Source: Methanocella arvoryzae MRE50
Lineage (GTDB): Archaea; Halobacteriota; Methanocellia; Methanocellales; Methanocellaceae
Direction of reading: 5' to 3'
DNA length: 64,000 bases
Assembly (NCBI RefSeq): GCF_000063445.1
Contig: NC_009464.1
Coordinates: 2,232,001 to 2,296,000 of the forward strand
Positions 1 to 7,076 of the stretch are shown one piece after another (position 1 is the stretch's first letter; every line of letters begins with the position of its first letter). The notes under the pieces are model-generated. The model was not told where the DNA came from. It saw only the letters and a program-made list of their open reading frames with translations, and made no database searches. The position numbers and the translations under genes are program-made.

Positions 1-123
1 TCCCCCGAAGATCAGAAGAGGGCAACGGCCGCAGAGCCCGAAACCCGGCAGGAAGGCAGGAAACCCGGCCCCGCCTCGAGGAGCCGCCCTCAGCCTGATT
101 CTGAGCCGGGCTCCAGCCTCTGA
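1..123 (+). CDS. 3' end of an upstream gene, disordered C-terminal tail (partial)
   Basis: Frame 1 is open from the window edge to a TGA at 121-123. It encodes about 40 residues rich in Pro, Glu, Arg and Ser (the last residues are SEPGSSL), which looks like a disordered protein tail. No domain is visible, so no function can be given. A second forward frame is also open here, so the reading frame is not certain. The gap to the next start is about 57 bases and shows no clear terminator. Confidence 0.35.
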   Translation, partial: SPEDQKRATAAEPETRQEGRKPGPASRSRPQPDSEPGSSL

Positions 124-180
124 AAACTTTCACCCTCCTAGCAAAAACATGATTTACTATACCACCATCACATGCAGCAT

Positions 181-2403
181 ATGAAGATCGCCGAGCTTAA
201 CCTGCCCCAGGCACTAAAGGATTTCTACACCGGGTCCGGCATCCCGGAGCTCTACCCGCCCCAGGCTGAAGCGATCAGACAAGGGCTGCTCGACGGCAAA
301 AACCTGCTCGCCGCCATCCCGACGGCCAGCGGGAAAACGCTGCTGGCGGAGATGGCTATGCTCAAGTCCATCGCCGAAGGCGGCAAGGCGATCTACATCG
401 TGCCCCTGAAGGCACTGGCCTCCGAGAAGTACGACCGCTTTCTAGAATTTTCTAAGCTGCCGATCAAGCCGGACGGCGTCAAAGTCGGCATCGCCACAGG
501 CGACTTCGACTCCCGTGACGAATACCTCGGAGAGAAGGATATCATAGTCGCCACATCAGAAAAAACCGACTCCCTGCTCCGCAACGGCGCGTCCTGGCTG
601 TCCGGCCTGAGCGTGGTCGTCGCCGACGAGGTCCACCTCATAGACTCGCCAAACCGCGGGCCTACCCTGGAGGTCACTCTCGCCAAGCTGAGGAAGATCA
701 ACGTGAACCTGCAGATCCTGGCGCTGTCCGCGACGATAGGCAACGCTAAGGCACTGGCGAAGTGGATGGACGCCGCCCTCGTCCAGAGCGAATGGCGGCC
801 CACAACCCTGAAGGAAGGCGTCTTCTACGGCCGGGCGATCACCTTCAAAAAAGAAAAGCGCACCGTCAATAACGCCGGCCCCGACGAAGTGAATTCGCTG
901 GTGGCAGACACGCTCGAAGAGGGCGGCCAGTGCCTCGTCTTCGCCAACACAAGGAAGAGCAGCGAAAGCATCGCCCAGAAAGTCGCCCGCTCCCTCTCGA
1001 AAAAGCTCCAGCCCGCAGAGAAGGAGCAATTAGCGAAGCTCAAGCAGGACGTCCTGCGCCACGCGGAAACTGACACTTGCGAGAAGCTCGCCGAATGCGT
1101 CGGCAACGGCGTCGCCTTCCACCACGCAGGCCTCAAGGGAGAGCACCGCCGCATAGTGGAAGACGGGTTCAGGCAGAACATCCTCAAAGTCATCGCATGC
1201 ACACCCACGCTGGCCGCAGGCCTCAACCTCCCGGCGAGAAGAGTGATCATAAGAGACTACAAACGGTTCGACGTGAACTACGGCAGCGTCCCCATCCCCG
1301 TGCTGGAATACAAGCAGATGGCCGGCCGGGCAGGCAGGCCGAGGCTCGACCCCTACGGGGAAGCCGTCCTAATCGCCAAAAACTACGACGAGTTCGGGGA
1401 ACTCATGGAGAACTACATCAACGCCGACCCCGAACACATCACCTCAAAGCTCGGCACCGAGCCCGCCATGCGGGCCCACGCCCTCTCCGCAGTGGCGACA
1501 GACTTCTGCCGCAGCCGCCAGGACCTGAAGGCGTTCATGGACACCACCTTCTTCGCTTACCAGCGAGGAGACTTATCCCACGTCATCGACAACGTGCTGA
1601 ACTTCCTCCTCGAAGAGAACATGATCATCGAAAGCAAAGGCGGCAGCCTAAAAGCCACCGATCTCGGCTCGCTGGTATCCAAACTCTACATCGACCCCCT
1701 CTCAGCCGCACTCATAGCCGAAGGCCTCGAGAAGGCGAAAAAACGGCCCGACGTGGCAGAATTCGGCCTGCTCCACCTCATCTGCTCCACCCCCGACGTC
1801 AAATCCCTGTACCTGCGCCGGGGCGACTACTCCTGGATCATCCGGTATGCCGACGAGCACGCGTCCGACTTCCTCTCCGACGTGCCCGACAGCTACGGCG
1901 ACGACGTGGAGTTTGAGCAGTTCCTCGCAGGCGTGAAAACCGCCGCGCTGGCCGAAATGTGGATCAACGAGAAGAGCGAGGAAGCCATCACCACCTTCTT
2001 CAACATCGGCCCCGGAGACATCAGGAACCTCATGGAAACATGCACCTGGCTCATGCACGGCACCGCAGAAATATCCGCCCTGCTCGGGGCGCCAGCCACT
2101 CGCACGGCAAGAGAACTGGCCATCAGGATAGAAAACGGCGCCAGCCGCGAACTGCTCGACCTGATCACGCTGAAAGGCGTAGGCCGCGTCAGGGCGAGAA
2201 AACTCTACGACGCAGGCTACACCAGCAGGGATAAGCTCAAAGCCGCAGAAATCCCCGCTATCGCAGCCATACCGGGCATCGGGGACAAGCTCGCCGTCAG
2301 CATCATGAGCCAGCTGGGCAGAAAAGTTGATCATACCCCCCCGGAGACGGAGGAGCAGCCCCAGGTGTCCGGCCAGAGCACGCTCTTCAGTTTCGACGGC
2401 TGA
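181..2403 (+). CDS. hel308: ATP-dependent DNA helicase Hel308 (Ski2-like)
   Basis: This is a 3'-5' DNA helicase thought to act at stalled replication forks. It shows the whole superfamily-2 motif set: LYPPQ near residue 27, Walker A (PTASGKT) near 50, DEVH near 152, SAT near 186, AGLNLPARR near 350 and QMAGRAGRP near 382. The C-terminal region contains helix-hairpin-helix motifs (GVGRVRARK and IPGIGDK), as in Hel308 domain 5. Length (740 aa) is normal for the family. An ATG at 172 gives three extra residues, but the ATG at 181 gives the usual MKI start. The last residues, QSTLFSFDG, resemble a PCNA-interacting (PIP) peptide. It is followed by cgi121, and their co-occurrence suggests a genome-maintenance locus. 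Confidence 0.93.
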   Translation: MKIAELNLPQALKDFYTGSGIPELYPPQAEAIRQGLLDGKNLLAAIPTASGKTLLAEMAMLKSIAEGGKAIYIVPLKALASEKYDRFLEFSKLPIKPDGVKVGIATGDFDSRDEYLGEKDIIVATSEKTDSLLRNGASWLSGLSVVVADEVHLIDSPNRGPTLEVTLAKLRKINVNLQILALSATIGNAKALAKWMDAALVQSEWRPTTLKEGVFYGRAITFKKEKRTVNNAGPDEVNSLVADTLEEGGQCLVFANTRKSSESIAQKVARSLSKKLQPAEKEQLAKLKQDVLRHAETDTCEKLAECVGNGVAFHHAGLKGEHRRIVEDGFRQNILKVIACTPTLAAGLNLPARRVIIRDYKRFDVNYGSVPIPVLEYKQMAGRAGRPRLDPYGEAVLIAKNYDEFGELMENYINADPEHITSKLGTEPAMRAHALSAVATDFCRSRQDLKAFMDTTFFAYQRGDLSHVIDNVLNFLLEENMIIESKGGSLKATDLGSLVSKLYIDPLSAALIAEGLEKAKKRPDVAEFGLLHLICSTPDVKSLYLRRGDYSWIIRYADEHASDFLSDVPDSYGDDVEFEQFLAGVKTAALAEMWINEKSEEAITTFFNIGPGDIRNLMETCTWLMHGTAEISALLGAPATRTARELAIRIENGASRELLDLITLKGVGRVRARKLYDAGYTSRDKLKAAEIPAIAAIPGIGDKLAVSIMSQLGRKVDHTPPETEEQPQVSGQSTLFSFDG

Positions 2404-2599
2404 AGCTTATCCGTAGCAGCCATTTAAACGTGGCTGGCAGTCCCCAGCGCTTGGACAGCAAGAGAAGCTATTTGCGAACGCAGCCCGAAAAGAACATGGG
2501 CGCGGGACCGCCGAAGACGCGAATAAAAACGCTTATAAAAACGACACCTTAAAAACGATTCTAACTCTTGCGACTCCAGCTCCCCGCCCTCCTCTCCGG

Positions 2600-2612
2600 G
2601 ATACTTTTATCA
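2600..2612 (+). promoter_or_regulatory. TATA-like promoter element of cgi121
   Basis: The AT-rich string ATACTTTTATC lies about 28 bases before the ATG at 2636. This spacing predicts a transcript that starts almost at the start codon (leaderless). The 230-base gap to the previous stop supports a separate promoter. It is predicted from sequence only. Confidence 0.4.
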
Positions 2613-2635
2613 GTTTCCAGGCCATCTATACAGTG

Positions 2636-3148
2636 ATGGCTCCCCTCATCATCACCGGCGGAAAGAAACACATCGCCGACGTCAAAACATTTCTCAAAGC
2701 CGCAGCCGACATCGGCGCCAGCTACGGCGTCACCGTGCAGGCCGTGAACGCAGACGCCATTGCAGGCAGGATGCACCTGGAGTACGCCACAAAAAAGGCG
2801 ATCGAGTCTTTCAGGCAGAAGCGAAACCTGGCCCGTGACCTGGGTATGGAAATCATGCTCTACCTCAGGGGCCGCAGGCAGATCGAAAGAGCGCTCGACC
2901 TGGGCGTCAAACAGGGCGACAACAACGTGGCCATCCTTATCATAGGAGACGACGCCGAAAAAGCCCTGCCGGCAGCTATGGAACTGCTGGATGCCGTAGA
3001 CGAAAAAGTCGTCGACTACTCGCATGATAAAGACCTTCTGCTGATGAAGCTTTACGAGATCACGCCGGCGGAGATCGAGATCGTGGGCCGCGACCGGATA
3101 CCTGAACTGGTCAGAGAACGGTCGGCGCTGTTAGAGTTCGAGAAATAA
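2636..3148 (+). CDS. cgi121: KEOPS complex subunit Cgi121
   Basis: This is the small Cgi121 subunit of the KEOPS complex, which makes the t6A modification of ANN-decoding tRNAs; family work indicates that Cgi121 binds the tRNA substrate. Family features seen are the HLEYATKKAIESF segment, the N-x-AR-x-LGMEI-x-LYLRG-RRQI stretch and the GVKQGDNNVAILIIGD segment in the middle. Length (170 aa) is typical. A GTG at 2633 directly precedes the ATG at 2636; the ATG is preferred. No other KEOPS subunit is nearby. It is co-directional with hel308 but about 230 bases away, so it is probably transcribed alone. Confidence 0.9.
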   Translation: MAPLIITGGKKHIADVKTFLKAAADIGASYGVTVQAVNADAIAGRMHLEYATKKAIESFRQKRNLARDLGMEIMLYLRGRRQIERALDLGVKQGDNNVAILIIGDDAEKALPAAMELLDAVDEKVVDYSHDKDLLLMKLYEITPAEIEIVGRDRIPELVRERSALLEFEK

Positions 3149-3218
3149 TAGTTTCAAAACGCAGCAGGCAATCTCTTATTATGCCAGCAGCCAATTCACC
3201 TTTTAAGAGCTGGTCACC

Positions 3219-3803
3219 TTGAACTCCAAATCCAGATATCCGCCTGAAGCGCTGGAATTCAAATATCCTGCGACCGGCATTTGCGGCTTGTCCTGCCGCC
3301 TCTGCCCCCGGTACCACTCTACGGCTGAAAGCCGGTGCGGAGGCTGCAAATCCGAGAGTCGCACGGCTGCAGGCTGCCCCTTCATCACCTGCGCCCGCAA
3401 GAAAGGCGTGGAAGCCTGCGTTGACTGCAAGGAAGGCGAGCACTGCGAACGCTGGAAAAAGCACAGGGAATCAGGTAAAGAGCGCGACTCCTTTGTCTGT
3501 TACGCCCGCCTGGAGGATAACATCGCCTACCAGCAGAAACACGGGCTCGAAGCGTTCGAGCAGGCACAGGAAAAGCGCTGCGAACTGCTAAGACAACTGA
3601 TAGCAGGCTACGACGACGGGAGGTCCCGAAGCTTTCTCTGCATAGCGGCCACCCTCCTGGACGATGCGGCGATCCAGGCTGCACTTGCTGCAGGCAGCGA
3701 AATCCCTGCCGATCTGAAAGCCGGAGAGAAGGCCCGGAGAATGCGGGCCATCCTCGAAAGGCTGGCCGGAGAAAAAGGGCTTACGCTAAAGTTGAGAAAA
3801 TAG
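3219..3803 (+). CDS. cysteine-rich DUF3795-type protein
   Basis: This 194-residue protein has a Cys-rich N-terminal half with CGLSCRLCPRY near residue 22, CGGC near 40, CPF-x2-C near 53, and C-x2-C and C motifs near 67-75. The pattern matches DUF3795 proteins, which are presumed metal or Fe-S binders of unknown function. The C-terminal half is helical and charged with no recognised domain. The apparent start is TTG at 3219; no ATG or GTG lies upstream in frame near the conserved region. It has no close operon partner. Downstream is the first foldback element, and the next gene (fdhD) converges on it. Confidence 0.7.
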   Translation: MNSKSRYPPEALEFKYPATGICGLSCRLCPRYHSTAESRCGGCKSESRTAAGCPFITCARKKGVEACVDCKEGEHCERWKKHRESGKERDSFVCYARLEDNIAYQQKHGLEAFEQAQEKRCELLRQLIAGYDDGRSRSFLCIAATLLDDAAIQAALAAGSEIPADLKAGEKARRMRAILERLAGEKGLTLKLRK

Positions 3804-3836
3804 TACGATGGTAGTATATGGTTGCTCCTGTGTGGT

Positions 3837-4142
3837 GAGATAGTAAGACGATCGCTGCGCTGTGCAAAACCTCACAGATTTCACGGATTGAAACAGAATC
3901 CACAGATTCCTAATGGATAGCACAGATGATGCAGAATCTGATGATACTGATGGATTTCAAAGATAACTAATAATATTCTGATTGATTGTCTTATGATTGC
4001 TGTCGGTGATCGATTATTATAGAGTATTCTATCTGTGATATCGTGTAGTAATCTGTGGATTCAGCAGAGGAATCTGTGGAATCAATCGTAATCCGTGGAA
4101 TCTGTGTGGATTGGCACAGCGCAGCGTTCGTCTTACTGTCTC
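3837..4142. repeat. Foldback element A, copy 1 (MITE-like, 29-bp terminal inverted repeats)
   Basis: The 29-bp ends at 3837-3865 and 4114-4142 are inverted copies with two mismatches; both carry the GCTGCGCTGTGC core. Inside the ends are degenerate CACAGATT words (left arm) and AATCTGTGG words (right arm) at about 9-base spacing, around an AT-rich centre. The interior is homologous in inverse orientation to the copy at 10467-10745, including non-palindromic loop sequence such as TTGTCTTATGATTGC. This shows it is a dispersed element and not a locally formed hairpin. It fills the gap between the convergent DUF3795 and fdhD genes. No coding capacity was seen. Confidence 0.8.
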
Positions 4143-4157
4143 CCGTCGCCCTTAAAA

Positions 4158-4910
4158 CTAAATAATGATCCGTTCCGGCGCTGAGAAGGCTTTCAGCTTC
4201 TCCGTATTCGCGAAGCAGCACAGCGTGATGTTCGTCCGGCGGGCGCTGTCGATGCCTGAGCTGATGGGCGCTGCCTTGGACATTATGAGCGGGATGCCTG
4301 CCCTGACCGCCTTCATGACCATGCCCGCGGGCTGTCTGCCAGAAGAAATGAGGAACATTTTAGAGAGGTCGTCACCGTTTAGGGTGGCCATGCCCACGAC
4401 CTTGTCGATGGCGTTGTGCCGGCCGATGTCCAGCGCCTTATACTTCAGCCTCCCCTCAGCATCCACGAGGCTGGCGCTGTGGGCACCCTTAGTCCTGTCC
4501 TGGGTCTCGTCGTAGAGGTACTTCATGCTGTCGAGCAGCACGTCAACCTTGAACTGCTGATCGACGGGCAGATGTACGTCCTCGTCCCGCTTTTCCCAGT
4601 TGACGCCGATGCACCCGGACGAGCGGAGCTCGTACCACAGGTCGAAGTGCTCGAATGACCTGACTTTCAGGAAGACCTGGCCGTTTTTCTCCATGACGTC
4701 CTCAATGTCTCCCCTGTCCTTGACTGCCCCCTCAGTGACCATATAGCCCACCGCCAGCTCCTTGTGGAGATCGGGGGTAGTCACTATGGACGAGAGTTTG
4801 GTGCCGTTGATGATGAGGTCAATGGTCTGCTCGATCATGACCGGATCAATTGCGTCTTCTTTGCCGTTTCTCGAAATCTTGACAGAGGCGTACTCCATGA
4901 CCGTTTCCAT
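4158..4910 (-). CDS. fdhD: FdhD-type formate dehydrogenase accessory sulfurtransferase
   Basis: FdhD transfers sulfur to the molybdenum/tungsten bis-MGD cofactor of formate dehydrogenases. Conserved family segments are LHKELAVGYMVTEG, DIGRHNAIDKVVG and SSGRQPAGMVMKAVRAGIP. The ATG at 4910 is chosen because GGTGAG lies 7 bases upstream (complement 4917-4922); an ATG at 4952 would span the promoter. Unusually, the region of the family's CxxC sulfur-transfer pair has only one cysteine (GCIG, near residue 100). It is divergent from a Tfx-type regulator over a 50-base gap, suggesting shared control. No formate dehydrogenase subunit is in the window. Assignment to the family is firm; activity with one cysteine is uncertain. 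Confidence 0.88.
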   Translation of the reverse strand: METVMEYASVKISRNGKEDAIDPVMIEQTIDLIINGTKLSSIVTTPDLHKELAVGYMVTEGAVKDRGDIEDVMEKNGQVFLKVRSFEHFDLWYELRSSGCIGVNWEKRDEDVHLPVDQQFKVDVLLDSMKYLYDETQDRTKGAHSASLVDAEGRLKYKALDIGRHNAIDKVVGMATLNGDDLSKMFLISSGRQPAGMVMKAVRAGIPLIMSKAAPISSGIDSARRTNITLCCFANTEKLKAFSAPERIII

Positions 4911-4960
4911 TAGCCTCTCACCTACCCAAAGATTTAATGTCAGTATAAGCATATGAATTC
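4911..4960. promoter_or_regulatory. Divergent fdhD / tfx control region
   Basis: Only 50 bases separate the fdhD and tfx start codons. The region holds ATTTAATG and GTATAAGC, which can act as TATA elements for opposite directions, and the fdhD Shine-Dalgarno. One regulator bound here could affect both genes. Tfx itself is a plausible binder, by inference from the neighbourhood. Confidence 0.45.
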
Positions 4961-5371
4961 ATGATGGCTTATAAATCATTCCTCACCAAACGGCAGCTTA
5001 CTGTGCTTCGCCTGCGACAGGCAGGCCTCACCCAGGAAGAGATCGCGAAGCGCATTAAGACCACCAGGGCGAATATCAGCCTCATCGAGAAGAGGGCGAA
5101 GGAGAACATCGAGCGCTCCAAAGAGACGATCAAAGAGTGGAACAGCGTCATCTCTCCAGTCCGCATCACCGTGAAAAAAGGCACAGACGTCATGACCATC
5201 CCCGAGATCGTGTTCGCCGAGGCGGACAGGTCAGGCGTCCATGTGCGCACCGACTCTATCGGGCTGATCACCCTCATCAAAAAAGAGAAGAGCGACGCCA
5301 TATCCAACCGCATGGTAGTCCGGGACTTCGAAGTGGACATCACCAACTCCGGAGAAGTGACCCTGCTTTGA
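4961..5371 (+). CDS. tfx: Tfx family DNA-binding transcriptional regulator
   Basis: The N-terminal helix-turn-helix (FLTKRQLTVLRLR, then LTQEEIAKRIKTTRANISLIEK, residues 7-45) and overall length of 136 aa match Tfx, the Methanothermobacter protein that binds the promoter of the molybdenum formylmethanofuran dehydrogenase operon. The C-terminal domain (about 60-136) is the family's conserved ligand-like domain. Tandem ATG codons lie at 4961 and 4964. It is divergent from fdhD and overlaps the next gene by two bases at its TGA, so it is probably co-translated with the DUF1786 gene. The position next to a molybdoenzyme accessory gene suggests a role in molybdenum or formate control, which is inferred. 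Confidence 0.85.
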   Translation: MMAYKSFLTKRQLTVLRLRQAGLTQEEIAKRIKTTRANISLIEKRAKENIERSKETIKEWNSVISPVRITVKKGTDVMTIPEIVFAEADRSGVHVRTDSIGLITLIKKEKSDAISNRMVVRDFEVDITNSGEVTLL

Positions 5372-6390
5372 GCGACGTTTTCGCCATCGACGTAGGCTCA
5401 GGTACTCAGGACATCCTTATCTCAGACTATCGCCTGTCAAAGCCGGCCGTTAAGCTCGTGATGCCGGCGCCGACCCAGCTCTTCGCCTCCCGCATCCGCA
5501 AATCCCGAAAAGACGTTTTCTGCGACGGCTACGTCATGGGCGGAGGAGCCATCACCGGAGCACTGAGAGCCCACACAGAGAAGCACCGGGTAGTCATGAC
5601 GCCCGAAGCAGCCCGCACCGTCCGGGACGACCTGGAGCAGGTCAAAGAAAGGGGCATCGAGATCGGCGACGAGTCGGACATGAAAGGCTCTTACCTTAAA
5701 CTGACGCTGATGGACGTCGACATGACAGCCTGGGAAGCCGGCCTCGCCATGCTGAACTACACCTTGCCCAAAGACATCGTCGTGGCAGTGGCTGTACAGG
5801 ACCACGGCGTGGCCCCGAAAGGCATGAGTGACCGGGAGTTCAGGTTCGAGCACATTGGCAAAAAAGTCAGGAAGGGCGCCACATTCAAGGACTTCATCTT
5901 CACGAAGAAGACGAACAAGTTCTCACGGGTAAGCGCAGTCATCCAGTCTTTAAAAGATCAGGGCTATGAGAACGTCCTCGTCATGGACACCAAGATCGCC
6001 GGCATCTACGGTGGATTATATGGCGAAAAGCTGCCCGCCATCGTCATGGACGTGGGCAACGGCCACACCACCGCCGCCTCCATCGCAGAGGACGGCACGA
6101 TCGTGGGAATATTCGAGCACCACACCGCCTCGCTGACGCCCGCCAAAATGAGGCTATACTTAGAAAAGCTGGCGGAAGGTACCCTGACCAACGAGGAAAT
6201 CTTCGAGGATGAGGGCCATGGGGCATACGTCAAAGAGCCAGTAAAGCCCGTTTCCATCATCGCCACCGGCCCCCGCCGGGATTTGGCGCTCAAGACGAAG
6301 CTGCCGATCAAGTTCGCCTCGCCGCTGGACGATGTCTACATGGTCGGGCCTGTGGGTATGATAAGAGCTTATCAGGCTCTAAAAGCCTAA
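5368..6390 (+). CDS. DUF1786 family protein, ASKHA-like fold
   Basis: The gene starts at a TTG (5368) that overlaps the tfx stop codon, giving 340 residues; the sequence upstream in the same frame is out-of-frame tfx. The N-terminus (FAIDVGSGTQDI) and a central motif (VMDVGNGHTTAA) look like the two phosphate-binding loops of ASKHA nucleotide-binding proteins (actin/sugar kinase/Hsp70). This matches DUF1786, whose members are sometimes labelled pyruvate formate-lyase activating-like without direct proof. Tight coupling with tfx, and divergence from fdhD, link it to formate or metal cofactor biology by context only. The biochemical function is unknown. Confidence 0.75.
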   Translation: MSDVFAIDVGSGTQDILISDYRLSKPAVKLVMPAPTQLFASRIRKSRKDVFCDGYVMGGGAITGALRAHTEKHRVVMTPEAARTVRDDLEQVKERGIEIGDESDMKGSYLKLTLMDVDMTAWEAGLAMLNYTLPKDIVVAVAVQDHGVAPKGMSDREFRFEHIGKKVRKGATFKDFIFTKKTNKFSRVSAVIQSLKDQGYENVLVMDTKIAGIYGGLYGEKLPAIVMDVGNGHTTAASIAEDGTIVGIFEHHTASLTPAKMRLYLEKLAEGTLTNEEIFEDEGHGAYVKEPVKPVSIIATGPRRDLALKTKLPIKFASPLDDVYMVGPVGMIRAYQALKA

Positions 6391-6562
6391 CGCCAGCCAA
6401 AGACTGGTTGATTTTAGTTCGCAAGGGCGCAGGGTCGCAAAGACGCTAAGAAGTCTACTGTAATGTTTATCATTTGCGCCTTTCTGGCTGTCCCATAATT
6501 CGTGTTCGTTATACAATAAGGAGATAAGTATCCTTTTTAGAGAAACCGTATAATCTTATCCC

Positions 6563-6613
6563 CGATGTTCGCCCGCCAGGACGCCTGCAATTGCAGGCGT
6601 CCGATGCGGGCGA
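6563..6613. repeat. Repeat B (REP-like double hairpin), copy 1
   Basis: The pattern is GATGTTCGCC, spacer, GACGCCTGC-AATT-GCAGGCGTC, spacer, GGGCGA. The inner perfect stem has a 4-base loop. Related copies lie at 6850-6897 (inverse), 10342-10389 and 34731-34765. It resembles bacterial REP sequences in size and form, but no RAYT transposase is present here. Confidence 0.65.
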
Positions 6614-6849
6614 TGTGTTGACGATCGCTGCGCTGTGCTTGAACACAGATTGCTCAGATAGCACAGATTGACACAGATGATCATCGAATCAGACTGATAA
6701 AAGCGACCCTTGCCTGTTCTATCTTTTGTGTTCATCTGTGCAATCTGTACAATCTGTTAAATCTGTGTCCCAGCACAGCGCAGCGATCGTATTGCTGTCT
6801 CACCAAATTCGGACAATCAGAGAACGCAGAGCGCAGCGATCATATACGG

Positions 6850-6897
6850 ATCGCCTTCGAGAACGCCTGCCAAGGCAGGCGTTCAAAAGGCGAACAT
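6850..6897. repeat. Repeat B (REP-like double hairpin), copy 2
   Basis: This copy is inverse to copy 1. The inner stem is GAACGCCTGC-CAAG-GCAGGCGTTC, flanked by CGCCTTC and AAGGCGAACATC. Together with copy 1 it forms the third layer of the nested palindrome. Confidence 0.65.
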
Positions 6898-7076
6898 CCT
6901 AAAAGGATACAGTTGTAGGTTTGGGTAGCAGATTATCTTAACAGGCAACCAAAATGAATTATGAGACAGTCTGCGTTGCGCCTTTGCGGCTTTGCGCCCT
7001 TGCGAATTAAAACTAGGGCGGCCTGTCGCCGACATTTATGAGCTATTTCTGTTTTGAAAAATAGAAAGAGGAGATG

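Larger units (their letters stand above)
6418..7008. repeat. Nested palindrome of four repeat layers
   Basis: This gene-free gap between convergent DUF1786 and argS is a set of nested inverted repeats. The outer layer is CGCAAAG-type words at 6418-6446 against their complement at 6975-7007. The next is GTATCCTTTTTA near 6531 against TAAAAGGATAC near 6901. The third is a hairpin of the GAACGCCTGC family at 6563-6613 and 6850-6897. The innermost is an element-A-type pair, 6621-6638 against 6773-6790, enclosing CACAGATT/AATCTGTG words. No coding or promoter signal is evident. Confidence 0.75.

Noticed and set aside
5137-5367. N-terminal extension of the DUF1786 protein
   Set aside because: The added 77 codons are out-of-frame tfx coding sequence of low-complexity Arg/His composition; the TTG at 5368 fits the domain start.
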